Positions 8,577 to 17,520 of a DNA stretch of 48,548 nt are shown here, piece by piece. The notes under the pieces were generated by a model, which saw nothing but the letters and a program-made list of their open reading frames with translations, ran no database searches and was not told where the DNA came from. Each line of letters begins with the position of its first letter. Positions within the stretch are counted from its first letter, which is position 1. The position numbers and the translations under genes are program-made. This DNA is from Bacteroides sp. UBA1317 (GTDB taxonomy: Bacteria > Bacteroidota > Bacteroidia > Bacteroidales > Bacteroidaceae). The DNA lies in contig DBTL01000068.1 of NCBI GenBank assembly GCA_002307035.1, forward strand, positions 1-48,548, read 5' to 3'.

Positions 8577-8661
8577 CGGAGAGATAGGGATTCGAACCCC
8601 AGGAACCTCGCAGTTCAACGGTTTTCAAGACCGCCGCAATCGACCACTCTGCCATCTCTCC
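8577..8661 (-). tRNA. tRNA-Ser(UGA)
   Basis: The minus strand folds into a class II tRNA of about 85 nt: a 7-bp acceptor stem (GGAGAGA with TCTCTCC), a D arm with GCAGAGTGG, an anticodon arm CGGTCTTGAAAACCG with anticodon TGA, an extended variable arm, and a T arm GGGGTTCGAATCCC. The discriminator base is G, as in serine tRNAs. CCA is not encoded, as is common in Bacteroidota. Its 3' end faces the four-gene cassette, which is the usual geometry for an integrated island. Confidence 0.95.
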
Positions 8662-8698
8662 AATACTGTTTTTATGATGCTTTCCGTTGAAAGCGCTG

Positions 8699-8729
8699 CA
8701 AAGGTACGAATGATTTTTAAATATGCAAA
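8699..8729 (-). promoter_or_regulatory. Promoter of tRNA-Ser
   Basis: On the minus strand, TTTG (complement of 8726-8729), a 19-nt spacer and TACCTTTG (complement of 8699-8706) match the Bacteroides primary-sigma consensus TTTG-N19/21-TAnnTTTG exactly. It lies 38 nt upstream of the mature tRNA 5' end. Confidence 0.8.
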
Positions 8730-8759
8730 CATTCATCGTCATTTTTCACTAAATAATTG

Positions 8760-8767
8760 TATTTTTG
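8760..8767 (+). promoter_or_regulatory. Putative -7 element for mutS2
   Basis: TATTTTTG at 8760-8767 matches TAnnTTTG on the plus strand about 94 nt before the mutS2 ATG. No clear TTTG is present at -33; the upstream sequence there is only T-rich. It is placed back to back with the tRNA-Ser promoter. Confidence 0.4.
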
Positions 8768-8860
8768 CAGTGCAAAGTGATAGCAAAGAACAGCCACAGG
8801 AGCGCAAAGTAGAGAGTAAATTCCTGAAAATGAAGTATATAGATAAACAGAGCAACCCAG

Positions 8861-11365
8861 ATGATATATCCCCAGAATTTTGAGCAAAAAATAGGTTTCG
8901 ACCAAATCAGACAGTTACTGCAAGAGAAATGTCTCAGCCCGCTTGGAGAAGAGAGGGTGGCGGATATGGATTTTTCGGATCGTTTTGAGGTGGTGGAAGA
9001 AAGACTGAACCAGCTTACGGAGTTTGTGCGGATCATTCAGGAGGAGGAGGGTTTTCCGGATCAGTTCTTCTTTGATGTGCGGCCGTCGCTTAAGAGGGTG
9101 CGCATAGAGGGGTTATATATGGATGAGCAGGAGTTGTTCGACTTGCGCCGCTCGCTGGAAACAATCAGGGATATCGTGCGATTTCTACAACGCAAAGAGG
9201 AGGACGAGGAGTCGGATTCGCCTTATCCTAATCTAAGGAAGTTGGCGGGGGATATTGCTGTGTTTCCACAACTGATTACGAAGATTGATGGCATACTGAA
9301 TAAGTATGGTAAGATAAAAGATAATGCTTCTACGGAATTGGCACGCATCCGCAGGGAGTTGGCCAGTACAATAAGTGGCATTTCTCGTTCGCTGAACGGA
9401 ATTTTGCGTAGCGCACAGTCGGAGGGTTATGTGGACAAGGATGTGACGCCGACCATGCGAGACGGGCGACTGGTGATTCCGGTGGCTCCGGGCTTGAAAC
9501 GGAAGATCAAAGGTATTGTGCACGATGAGTCGGCCAGCGGAAAGACGGTGTTCATTGAACCGGCGGAGGTGGTAGAGGCAAACAATCGGGTGCGTGAGCT
9601 GGAGGGGGAAGAACGACGGGAGATCATTCGCATCTTGACGGAGTTCGCGAATACGCTACGCCCTTCGATAGACGACATTTTGCAGTCGTACGAGTTCTTG
9701 GCGGAGATTGATTTCATCCGCGCAAAGAGTTACTTTGCCATACAGACGAATGCGCTGAAACCTGCGTTGGAGAATGAGCAACTGCTGGATTGGACGATGG
9801 CGGTGCATCCGCTCTTGCAACTGTCGCTTGCCAAACATGGCAAGAAAGTGGTTCCGCTGGATATCGAACTGAACACGAAGCAACGAATATTGATTATATC
9901 GGGCCCCAATGCGGGCGGCAAGTCGGTATGTCTCAAGACGGTGGGCTTACTGCAATATATGTTGCAGTGCGGCATGCTCATCCCCATGCACGAGCGCAGT
10001 CACGCAGGTATTTTCGGCAGTATCTTTATTGACATAGGCGATGAGCAATCCATCGAAGATGACCTGAGCACTTATTCGTCTCACTTAACCAACATGAAGA
10101 TGATGATGAAGGGATGCGACGAGCGTAGCCTCATCTTGATCGATGAGTTTGGCGGGGGCACGGAGCCGCAGATAGGTGGTGCCATTGCGGAGGCGGTGTT
10201 GAAGCGTTTCAACGAGAAGCAAACGTTTGGCGTTATCACCACGCACTACCAAAACCTGAAACATTTTGCCGAAGATCACGAGGGAGTGGTGAACGGGGCG
10301 ATGTTGTATGACAGGCATGTGATGCAAGCGCTGTTTCAGTTGCAGATAGGCAATCCGGGCAGCTCGTTTGCTGTGGAGATTGCCCGCAAGATTGGTTTAC
10401 CTGAAGATGTCATAGCCGATGCGTCGGAGATTGTGGGTAGTGAATATATCAGTGCGGATAAGTATCTGCAAGACATCGTGCGCGACAAGCGTTATTGGGA
10501 GGGCAAGCGTCAGACCATCCGTCAGCGGGAAAAGTTGATGGAGGAGACTATCGCACGCTACGAAGCTGAAGTGGAGGAACTACACAAATCTCGCAAAGAG
10601 ATTATCCGTCAGGCCAAAGACGAGGCGCAACGGTTGTTGCAAGAGTCGAATGCGAAGATAGAAAATACCATTCGCACCATCAAAGAGGCGCAAGCCGACA
10701 AGGAGAAAACCCGCCAAGTGAGGCAGGAGCTCACTGATTTTAAGGAGTCGGTGGAGAAATTGGGCGTAAAGGAACAGGAAGATCGAGTGGCGCAGCAGAT
10801 GGAGAAGCTTCGCCGCAAACAGGAACGAAAGGCCTCTCCTACTCCGGCAAAAGCAGGCGAGAAAAAAGCGGAAGCGCCCATCAAACCCAAAGTGATAACG
10901 ATCAAAGAAGGTAGTTACGTAAAGATGAAGGGGCAAACGACTGTGGGCGAGGTGTTGGAAGTGAAAGGTAAAAATGCCACTGTCGCTTTTGGCAGCATCA
11001 AAACGACCATGAAGCTCGACCGACTGGATCCGACAAGCGGAACGCCGCAAAAGCAAGAGATTGCAAAAAGCACGTTCGTCAGCAGTCAGACGCAAGACCA
11101 GATGTACGAAAAGAAGCTGAATTTTAGACAAGATATCGATGTGCGGGGCATGAGGGGTGAAGAGGCGTTGCAGGCAATCACTTATTTCATCGACGACGCC
11201 ATACTCGTAGGCATGGGCAGGGTACGCATCTTGCACGGCACGGGCACGGGAATCTTACGCAAACTGATTCGCCAATACCTTGAGACTGTATCTGGAATTA
11301 AATCTTTCAACGACGAGCATGTACAGTTTGGTGGATCGGGAATTACCGTCGTCGATTTAGCGTAA
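8861..11365 (+). CDS. mutS2: Endonuclease MutS2
   Basis: An 834-residue MutS2: N-terminal clamp/lever region (MIYPQNFEQKIGFDQI), ABC-type ATPase with Walker A GPNAGGKS at about 348-355 and Walker B LILIDEFGGGTEP at about 424, a long charged coiled coil (about 520-640), a Lys/Pro-rich linker, a KOW-like segment, and a C-terminal SMR nuclease domain (DVRGMRGEEAL near 759, then RILHGTGTGILR). Unlike MutS it lacks the mismatch-recognition domain. Family members suppress recombination and, in some bacteria, rescue collided ribosomes. The length is normal for Bacteroidota. The ATG at 8861 is preferred because the conserved N-terminus begins there. It is visibly more G+C-rich than the cassette to its left and marks the return to core chromosome. 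Confidence 0.95.
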   Translation: MIYPQNFEQKIGFDQIRQLLQEKCLSPLGEERVADMDFSDRFEVVEERLNQLTEFVRIIQEEEGFPDQFFFDVRPSLKRVRIEGLYMDEQELFDLRRSLETIRDIVRFLQRKEEDEESDSPYPNLRKLAGDIAVFPQLITKIDGILNKYGKIKDNASTELARIRRELASTISGISRSLNGILRSAQSEGYVDKDVTPTMRDGRLVIPVAPGLKRKIKGIVHDESASGKTVFIEPAEVVEANNRVRELEGEERREIIRILTEFANTLRPSIDDILQSYEFLAEIDFIRAKSYFAIQTNALKPALENEQLLDWTMAVHPLLQLSLAKHGKKVVPLDIELNTKQRILIISGPNAGGKSVCLKTVGLLQYMLQCGMLIPMHERSHAGIFGSIFIDIGDEQSIEDDLSTYSSHLTNMKMMMKGCDERSLILIDEFGGGTEPQIGGAIAEAVLKRFNEKQTFGVITTHYQNLKHFAEDHEGVVNGAMLYDRHVMQALFQLQIGNPGSSFAVEIARKIGLPEDVIADASEIVGSEYISADKYLQDIVRDKRYWEGKRQTIRQREKLMEETIARYEAEVEELHKSRKEIIRQAKDEAQRLLQESNAKIENTIRTIKEAQADKEKTRQVRQELTDFKESVEKLGVKEQEDRVAQQMEKLRRKQERKASPTPAKAGEKKAEAPIKPKVITIKEGSYVKMKGQTTVGEVLEVKGKNATVAFGSIKTTMKLDRLDPTSGTPQKQEIAKSTFVSSQTQDQMYEKKLNFRQDIDVRGMRGEEALQAITYFIDDAILVGMGRVRILHGTGTGILRKLIRQYLETVSGIKSFNDEHVQFGGSGITVVDLA

Positions 11366-11409
11366 GTACAAAGAAGCCTCCAATTGCTTGTTCGCATGAG
11401 CAAAACAGT

Positions 11410-11417
11410 TACTTTTG
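11410..11417 (+). promoter_or_regulatory. Putative -7 element for corA
   Basis: TACTTTTG at 11410-11417 matches TAnnTTTG, 26 nt before the corA ATG. A TTG-containing stretch (TTGT at 11388-11391) lies 18 nt upstream as a poor -33 candidate. It suggests corA has its own promoter and does not depend only on read-through from mutS2. Confidence 0.5.
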
Positions 11418-11443
11418 TAGCAGTTCATTAAAGAGAAAGAAAT

Positions 11444-12481
11444 ATGAGGAATAATCTGCTAAGCGAGAAGCTAACATACACGGGTCAGAGCAAAACGGCC
11501 ACCCACTTACATCTGTGCAGTTACAGCGACAAAGAGCTGCAAGAGGCAACCGGCAAGACATTTGCTTCTATTTCCTCCAAACTTGATGCCAAACGCATAA
11601 ACTGGTTGCAAATACATGGTATGAAGGACACGGAAACCATCCGCGAAATATGCAATCACTTTGAAATAGATTTTCTTGTTCTGCAAGATATTCTCAACGC
11701 AAGGCACCCCACCAAGATAGAAGAGCACGACAACTATACCGTGCTCATTCTCAAACTCTTTACTTTAGATGATGACCAGGGGGAGTTGAACCAACAACAA
11801 CTCTGCCTTATACACGGCAGCAACTTCCTACTCACGTTCTTCGAAGATGAAACGGATTTCTTTGACGACGTGACCACTGCTATCACCACCAATATCCTAA
11901 AAATACGCAACAAGCAAAGCGATTATCTGCTGAGCGTATTGCTCAATAGCGTGATGGGTGATTATACCTCGGTTGTCTCTCGCATAGATGAAGCATTGGA
12001 AGAGTTGGAAGAAAAACTTCTGATAATTAACAACCGGCGCGACATCGGAGCACGCATCCAATCGCTACGTCGACAATACATGCAAATAAAAAGAGCTGTT
12101 TTTCCGCTAAAAGAACAATACGTCAAACTGTTGCGTTCTGAAAACGAAATCATGCACAAGCTGAATCGTCCTTACTTCAATGATGTAAACGACCACTTAC
12201 AATTTGTGTTGCAAACAATAGACATCTGTCGGGAAACGTTATCGTCATTGGTCGATTTATACATTTCGAACAACGATCTGCGGATGAATGATATCATGAA
12301 ACGACTCACGGTTATCTCGACTATCTTTATCCCACTTACCTTTCTGGTAGGCGTTTGGGGAATGAACTTCGACGTGATGCCCGAGCTAAGATGGCAATAT
12401 GGATACCTCATGGCATGGGTATCTATGATTATTATAGGAGGCTTGGTGTATTGGTATATGAAGAAAAAGAAATGGAATTAA
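11444..12481 (+). CDS. corA: CorA-family magnesium/cobalt transporter
   Basis: A 345-residue CorA protein. The large N-terminal cytoplasmic domain is followed by a long helical stalk (EEKLLIINNRRDIGARIQSL onward) and two C-terminal membrane helices (about 288-308 and 318-338). The signature GMN motif sits at about 306-308 (VGVWGMNFDV) at the end of TM1, where it forms the selectivity filter of the pentameric channel. A short basic tail (KKKKWN) ends the protein. Family role: passive uptake of Mg2+ (also Co2+, Ni2+) across the inner membrane. sdaA begins 17 nt downstream on the same strand, so the two may be cotranscribed, without an obvious functional link. Confidence 0.93.
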   Translation: MRNNLLSEKLTYTGQSKTATHLHLCSYSDKELQEATGKTFASISSKLDAKRINWLQIHGMKDTETIREICNHFEIDFLVLQDILNARHPTKIEEHDNYTVLILKLFTLDDDQGELNQQQLCLIHGSNFLLTFFEDETDFFDDVTTAITTNILKIRNKQSDYLLSVLLNSVMGDYTSVVSRIDEALEELEEKLLIINNRRDIGARIQSLRRQYMQIKRAVFPLKEQYVKLLRSENEIMHKLNRPYFNDVNDHLQFVLQTIDICRETLSSLVDLYISNNDLRMNDIMKRLTVISTIFIPLTFLVGVWGMNFDVMPELRWQYGYLMAWVSMIIIGGLVYWYMKKKKWN

Positions 12482-12498
12482 GTTACTAAAAGAAGAAA

Positions 12499-13707
12499 AT
12501 GAAATCTATAAAAGAATTATACCGCATTGGCACAGGTCCGTCGAGTAGCCACACGATGGGACCTCGAAAAGCGGCCGAAATATTTCTGGAACGGCACAAA
12601 GATGCCGCATCATTCAAAGTAACACTCTATGGAAGCCTTGCCGCTACCGGAAAAGGACACATGACAGATGTTGCCATCAACGACACGTTGCAACCTGCTG
12701 CTCCTGTGGAAATAGTGTGGCAACCAAAAGTTTTCCTCCCTTTTCATCCCAATGCGATGACGTTTGCCGCCTTCGATGTAAACAAGAAGTTGCTTGAAAA
12801 CTGGACGGTGTACAGCGTCGGTGGCGGAGCTTTGGCTGAAAACAATGATAAACCGACCATCGAAAGCAGAGAGGTGTATGAGATGAACAGCATGACCGAA
12901 ATTCTGAATTGGTGCGAACATAGCGGGAAGAGTTATTGGGAGTATGTGAAGGAATGCGAAGAGGAAGATATTTGGGATTATCTGGAAGTCGTTTGGAACA
13001 CGATGAAGGAAGCTATTCATCGTGGATTAGAAGAGGAAGGCGTGCTACCCGGTCCGCTGAACCTGAGAAGAAAAGCTTCGACTTACTACATTCGTGCCAC
13101 CGGTTACAAGGAATCTCTTCGCTCACGTGGATTAGTATTTGCTTACGCTTTGGCGGTAAGCGAAGAAAACGCATCGGGAGGAAAGATCGTGACCGCTCCC
13201 ACATGTGGAGCGTGTGGAGTAATGCCCGCAGTGCTTTATCACTTACACAAAAGCCGCGAATTTAGCGACACTCGCATTCTTCGCGCACTAGCCACAGCAG
13301 GCTTGTTTGGCAATATTGTGAAGTTCAACGCTTCCATCTCGGGCGCCGAAGTAGGTTGCCAGGGGGAAGTAGGTGTGGCATGCGCCATGGCTTCAGCAGC
13401 AGCCAATCAACTCTTCGGGGGCAGTCCCGCTCAGACAGAATATGCAGCTGAAATGGGCTTGGAGCATCACCTTGGTATGACGTGCGACCCCGTGTGTGGC
13501 TTGGTACAAATCCCTTGCATTGAGAGAAATGCGTATGCCGCAGCCCGTGCGCTCGATGCCAATATATATGCTTCATTCACCGACGGCATCCATCGGGTAT
13601 CGTTCGACAAAGTGGTGCAAGTGATGAAGCAAACCGGGCACGACCTACCTTCGCTCTACAAAGAAACCAGCGAAGGCGGATTGGCCAAGGACTATACGCA
13701 GATGTAG
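12499..13707 (+). CDS. sdaA: L-serine dehydratase (iron-sulfur, single chain)
   Basis: A 402-residue enzyme converting L-serine to pyruvate and ammonia. The N-terminal beta-domain starts with the typical IKELYRIGTGPSSSHTMGP. The C-terminal alpha-domain carries the Fe-S cysteines: PTCGACGVMPA, GCQGEVGVACAMA and MTCDPVCGLVQIPCIERN. The 4Fe-4S cluster acts as Lewis acid in these oxygen-sensitive enzymes. Fused alpha and beta domains in one chain are usual for Bacteroidota and many Gram-negatives, as opposed to the two-subunit SdaAA/SdaAB form. It lies 17 nt after corA and converges with a minus-strand lipoprotein gene only 7 nt away, with no clear terminator between. Confidence 0.95.
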   Translation: MKSIKELYRIGTGPSSSHTMGPRKAAEIFLERHKDAASFKVTLYGSLAATGKGHMTDVAINDTLQPAAPVEIVWQPKVFLPFHPNAMTFAAFDVNKKLLENWTVYSVGGGALAENNDKPTIESREVYEMNSMTEILNWCEHSGKSYWEYVKECEEEDIWDYLEVVWNTMKEAIHRGLEEEGVLPGPLNLRRKASTYYIRATGYKESLRSRGLVFAYALAVSEENASGGKIVTAPTCGACGVMPAVLYHLHKSREFSDTRILRALATAGLFGNIVKFNASISGAEVGCQGEVGVACAMASAAANQLFGGSPAQTEYAAEMGLEHHLGMTCDPVCGLVQIPCIERNAYAAARALDANIYASFTDGIHRVSFDKVVQVMKQTGHDLPSLYKETSEGGLAKDYTQM

Positions 13708-13714
13708 TGCGAAA

Positions 13715-14263
13715 TCAGATGCTATCTTCAGCGTATGCATCCTCCATCAGTTCTTCCTTTTGCATAGACATCCGACCATCAGCTGTGATCGTGATAGAAA
13801 CAGGAACATACAAATCGGTTTGAGGATAAGAGATACTGGCAGCAAGAACAATTCCTTGTGGCGTTGTTTTGTCGTATACCATGCCTTCCAAAATCGATTT
13901 GGCAAGAAATGCCTCGTCAACAACAGAAGAGAAGCTTTTCTTTGTAAATGTTTTACTGAATACATGTTCGCCTCCACGAGTCAACTTCAGCACAATCTGA
14001 TTGTCGAGATAAACATCTCCCTGATCACTGGCCACATGAGGAAGAGAATCACTGGGTGTACGCAAAAGAAAGATGTGATAATCTTTTCCTTTATACTGAA
14101 TATCTTTCTCACTCTTGGATATTTGCATGCGTTGCAATCCTTGAGCATCAGTGCTGTCTTTCAGCAACACTTGCCTATCTTCACTTTGATTTTCTTTCTT
14201 TCCTGAACAGGCCGCGCCTGCCATAGCAATCAGTAGAAGTTGCAAATAAATAAGCTTTTTCAT
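13715..14263 (-). CDS. Small lipoprotein (DUF4738-like)
   Basis: The upstream frame is open to 14320, but the ATG at 14263 begins a clean lipoprotein signal (MKKLIYLQLLLIAMAGAACS) with lipobox AGAAC, so I choose that start; the mature protein begins at Cys19. It has 182 residues. The body is beta-rich with repeated polar strands and ends in an acidic tail (EELMEDAYAEDSI). It resembles small Bacteroides lipoproteins of the DUF4738 type; that name is from memory and only moderately sure. Location: envelope-anchored. No catalytic motif is visible. Confidence 0.7.
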   Translation of the reverse strand: MKKLIYLQLLLIAMAGAACSGKKENQSEDRQVLLKDSTDAQGLQRMQISKSEKDIQYKGKDYHIFLLRTPSDSLPHVASDQGDVYLDNQIVLKLTRGGEHVFSKTFTKKSFSSVVDEAFLAKSILEGMVYDKTTPQGIVLAASISYPQTDLYVPVSITITADGRMSMQKEELMEDAYAEDSI

Positions 14264-14410
14264 GTTGAGTTTTCCTAAATAACGTTCGGCAAAGAAACAA
14301 AAAGAGAAAGAAATACACAAGAAAAGAGCCCAATTTAATCATGTACGTTTGTCATACAGTTCGTGCACGATGACCGTGACAAACGTGCACGTTCAAGAAA
14401 GCTTCCATGC

Positions 14411-14469
14411 ACAAAAAAAATAGTTAATGCAATTGCGTTCTGTCAAGCAGGTATACGCAATGCATTAAC
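14411..14469 (-). terminator. Intrinsic terminator downstream of the DUF4890-like gene
   Basis: GTTAATGCA (14423-14431) pairs with TGCATTAAC (14461-14469), and the stem continues inward through ATTGCG/CGCAA with one bulged base. On the minus strand it is followed by a run of eight T (complement of 14413-14420), the classic hairpin-plus-U-tract layout, about 75 nt after the stop of the gene at 14543-14953. Confidence 0.75.
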
Positions 14470-14542
14470 TACAAAAAAATACAAGTTGTTACTAAAAACG
14501 TTGTTTTACTCTAAAAAAAAACTAACCTATGAATATCTTTTA

Positions 14543-14953
14543 TTACTCAGCATCTGGTGCGTCACCATGCTTGGGACCTTTTCCGTCTTTCATCTTTTTC
14601 TGATGCTCTGCCTGATTCTTTACATAAGATGCATATTGCTCTTTAGTCATAATCTTCTTTAACTGAGCGTCATAAGCGTCACGATTCGCTTTCATTTCTT
14701 TGTGCATCTGTTCTTTTTCAGCTTTCTTGTCTTCAGCCTTCTTAGCCATCTTTTCGTTCAAAGCTAAGTTAACATCCAATAGTTGCTTTTTCTGTGCTTC
14801 ATTCAGTGAATACTCTTTAGCCATCCGTTCCGTCATCTTTTCAGCACGTTCTTTCGGATCCATCTTCATTTTGCCTTCTTTGCGAGGGCCTTGAGCCATT
14901 GCCAAGCCGCCTACCATCAATAGGGCGACCATTAAAAATGCGATTCTCTTCAT
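14543..14953 (-). CDS. Small secreted basic protein (DUF4890 / Spy-CpxP-like)
   Basis: A 136-residue protein with a Sec signal peptide (MKRIAFLMVALLMVGGLAMA, predicted cleavage before QGPRKEG) followed by an almost wholly helical body very rich in Lys, Glu, Met and Ala (ERAEKMTERMAKEYSLNEAQKKQLL, then LKKIMTKEQYASYVKNQAEH). This is the pattern of Bacteroides DUF4890 proteins, which resemble periplasmic Spy/CpxP chaperones with paired LTxxQ-like motifs (here LNEAQKKQLL and MTKEQYASY). A periplasmic chaperone or stress role is inferred from that resemblance only. It is monocistronic, with its own terminator. Confidence 0.75.
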   Translation of the reverse strand: MKRIAFLMVALLMVGGLAMAQGPRKEGKMKMDPKERAEKMTERMAKEYSLNEAQKKQLLDVNLALNEKMAKKAEDKKAEKEQMHKEMKANRDAYDAQLKKIMTKEQYASYVKNQAEHQKKMKDGKGPKHGDAPDAE

Positions 14954-15066
14954 ACTCTTTTCGTTTTCAAATTATTGATTACTAATTCTGTTCTTTTGGT
15001 TGCAACTGAATCTATGACTAACGAAAAGTGCAAGTGTTTAATCGAGAATATTTATTTAACAGTTTT

Positions 15067-16182
15067 TTAATAAAAACGAACCATTTCGCAAGCGGCCAAA
15101 AGAAAAGCACCCACTCCGAAATCGGCCGTAGAATTAGCATCGACCACTTGTCCGGGAATGGCTTTCTCGCCAATAGGTTGCACATAACCCACTTTTCCAT
15201 CCTCCTGTAACGCTACATCTTTAAGATAACTCCATGCCTTGAGTGCAACAGGCTGATAAGTAGCCTTATCAAGCAAACCGTTATTCATTCCCCACAGAAA
15301 ACCATAAGCGAAAAAGGCTGTGCCACTGGTCTCAGGACCGGGAGCAAAGTCCGGATCGAGCATACTGCGCGTCCAATATCCCTCTGCTTGCTGACAAGCG
15401 GCTATTGCCCTGGCCATCGTCTGAAAACGGCAGATATACTCTTGGCGATATTGATCTGTTACAGGCAAGTCCTTCAAAACCTTTGCCAGTCCGGCAAATA
15501 CCCATCCATCTCCACGTGCCCAAAAATCTTTCTTTCCATTCGATGTTTTGTGCTTCGGATAAATATATTTAGCATCCCGGTAGTATAAGCCGGCCTCCTT
15601 ATCGTACATGATACTATCCGAATAGCTCAGATATTCGTGTAACTTTTCAAGATAAAGAGGATTATGGGTCAACTTATGGAGTTTGGTCATTACCGGCATC
15701 ACCATGTATAGCCCGTCTGCCCACCACCAGTAATCTTTTCGGGGAGTACTCATCTGATACTCCATCACCTCGATGGCACGAGCAATCTTCTGAGGATCAG
15801 GCGAAATATTATAAAGATCAATATAAGTTTGAAAACAGATCTGATAGTCGCCGAACAATACATATTCATTCATCTCTCCGTAACTATATTTCCATCTTTT
15901 TTTATTGTTCGACTTAGCGCCTTTCCATTTATTGTGAACAGCCCATGCCTCGGAATACTGAAGATACTCCGGCTTATTCGTGAGGAAATAGGCTTCCATA
16001 TTTCCTGTATGATAGGCAGCATTGTGCCAGAATGATATTCCCGGTTTCGGATGATTCGATTGCCAGTAACTATTCACTTTATGAATAATATCAAGCGTTT
16101 CTTGGGAAGAAAAAGGCTTCTGTGCATACGTAGCCAATGTGACAACCCACAATAACAAGGTAGTCAGATAGTAATTTTTCAT
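15067..16182 (-). CDS. GH105/GH88-family unsaturated uronyl hydrolase
   Basis: A 371-residue secreted enzyme with a signal peptide ending at TLATYA|QKPF. It has the (alpha/alpha)6-barrel signatures of GH105 (YteR/YesR-like): WWADGLYMVMP, FWARGDGWVFAGLAKVL and ETSGTAFFAYGF. The Asp in WADGLY is the expected acid/base. Family members hydrate and cleave the 4,5-unsaturated uronic acid that polysaccharide lyases leave at the non-reducing end. It is the last gene of the SusCD-led enzyme operon, 12 nt after the BNR-4 gene, which suggests the two work in sequence. The uronate preference (rhamnogalacturonan versus glucuronate) cannot be read from sequence. Confidence 0.85.
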   Translation of the reverse strand: MKNYYLTTLLLWVVTLATYAQKPFSSQETLDIIHKVNSYWQSNHPKPGISFWHNAAYHTGNMEAYFLTNKPEYLQYSEAWAVHNKWKGAKSNNKKRWKYSYGEMNEYVLFGDYQICFQTYIDLYNISPDPQKIARAIEVMEYQMSTPRKDYWWWADGLYMVMPVMTKLHKLTHNPLYLEKLHEYLSYSDSIMYDKEAGLYYRDAKYIYPKHKTSNGKKDFWARGDGWVFAGLAKVLKDLPVTDQYRQEYICRFQTMARAIAACQQAEGYWTRSMLDPDFAPGPETSGTAFFAYGFLWGMNNGLLDKATYQPVALKAWSYLKDVALQEDGKVGYVQPIGEKAIPGQVVDANSTADFGVGAFLLAACEMVRFY

Positions 16183-16194
16183 CTCATTTTATTT

Positions 16195-17508
16195 TTATAG
16201 TTTGCATTCTAAGACGTAAACTGTTTCAGGCTCCATCTCTGTAGTTCTCTCTCCATCTCCTTGACTTGTTCGCTGCACAAAGAGTTGCAATTGCTGCTTG
16301 CTTTTCCATAGCTCAGTGTCATAACTTGGCTCCCAGGCGTCTACCGGAAAATCGGTAAGATCCATAAACGTCCATTTGTTCGTCTCCAATCCACCGGAAC
16401 AGGCCATAGAAACTTTGTCTCCACGCTCTATGTCACGAAACACATAAAATATTTTATTCTGCTTCTTCTCTTGTTTGATAACCAGACGGGGCCGGGCAAT
16501 CGGTATACGCTTGGTCCCACCACCGCTCAGGCTGAAAGGGGTGGTGCGTTGCGATACTTGCTGCTGCTGCCAAATCTTTCCATCGAACCAGACAAGTCGG
16601 TATTGAGGCACCTGACTGTTCTGATCTCGCCAATAAGTGGCAATGTATGGGTGCCCGTTCTTATCGGCGCACATACTCGTTTGGTTAATCAGTTCGCTCT
16701 TTTGCGGAATGCGGCAAGCATACTCTGCATTGGCCGTAGTAATAGGCAGGGCATATTTCTCTCCATCGGATTTTTCCCACGTTTTCCCTCCATCCCGTGA
16801 GCGAGCATAACAAAGATCATGATTGGTCTCCACCATCCATGTTTCACGCCACACCCACGACAGATGTATCGTTCCGGCCTCATCCACATAAAGTTGCCAA
16901 TAAGCATTTCGTTCACCCTCACCATCAATGAGTACATCCTGTATTCGTGCCCATCGTTTTTCACTCAGCAGATAGCGATTCATCACCAGATTTCCGCGAC
17001 CGGAAGAACCTGAACGATAAACAAAGATCAGGTCGCCATCAGCTAATCGATAAAACTCAGGATAGGTAACATTCGCTTCATCTACTCCCGTCATCGGCAT
17101 TTTATCACCCAGCTCCAGAGAGCCGGGGGCTATACTCTTGCAATAATTTAGAGGTTGTCCATGATGGTCGAATGAAAGATGAAGATATCCATCGCCATCT
17201 ACCATCAGGCTAATGACGTTATGAGCATCCGCACAATTGCCCTTGTATTGCGAACGCTTTAGCTCCCACTTTTTGGAACCCAATTTGCGTTTACCTACTA
17301 CCATATAGCTATCTGCGTCATAGTAGGCAATGTATTGAATTCCTTTATGCGTAGCCAACGAGTTATTGCGAAACACCGTCGTGTTGACAGAAGTACGGCT
17401 GTACCCCTTCCCTACTTCCACGAGCGTTTGCGCATCACAATGCGTCCATACACAAAGAAAGATGAAAAGGGCAAGCCCTGCTTTTTTAGTACTCATTTTA
17501 TCAATCAT
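16195..17508 (-). CDS. BNR-4 seven-bladed propeller protein, putative lyase or glycosidase
   Basis: A 437-residue secreted protein (signal peptide ends near HCDA|QTLV). An alternative ATG at 17496 would give the more usual MSTKKAG start. The repeated blades contain Asp-box-like turns (YARSRDGGKTWEKS) and the segment LHLSFDHHGQPLNY near residue 110, typical of the BNR-4 family. That fold includes PL24/PL25 ulvan lyases, PL42 and GH145, enzymes acting on rhamnose-glucuronate linkages; the paired His is a plausible catalytic site. Its place directly before a GH105 gene favours a lyase making a 4,5-unsaturated glucuronyl product, but a GH145-like hydrolase is possible. The fold call is good; the activity is inferred. 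Confidence 0.65.
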   Translation of the reverse strand: MIDKMSTKKAGLALFIFLCVWTHCDAQTLVEVGKGYSRTSVNTTVFRNNSLATHKGIQYIAYYDADSYMVVGKRKLGSKKWELKRSQYKGNCADAHNVISLMVDGDGYLHLSFDHHGQPLNYCKSIAPGSLELGDKMPMTGVDEANVTYPEFYRLADGDLIFVYRSGSSGRGNLVMNRYLLSEKRWARIQDVLIDGEGERNAYWQLYVDEAGTIHLSWVWRETWMVETNHDLCYARSRDGGKTWEKSDGEKYALPITTANAEYACRIPQKSELINQTSMCADKNGHPYIATYWRDQNSQVPQYRLVWFDGKIWQQQQVSQRTTPFSLSGGGTKRIPIARPRLVIKQEKKQNKIFYVFRDIERGDKVSMACSGGLETNKWTFMDLTDFPVDAWEPSYDTELWKSKQQLQLFVQRTSQGDGERTTEMEPETVYVLECKL

Positions 17509-17520
17509 GAGAAAGTATTA

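Noticed and set aside
8674..8883. 69-codon plus-strand open frame before mutS2
   Set aside because: It covers the back-to-back promoter region and overlaps the mutS2 start out of frame; the protein is not plausible.
10580..11236. 218-codon minus-strand open frame inside mutS2
   Set aside because: It is antisense to a conserved coding region with the long Leu/Arg/Phe-rich translation typical of shadows of Lys/Glu-rich coiled-coil genes.
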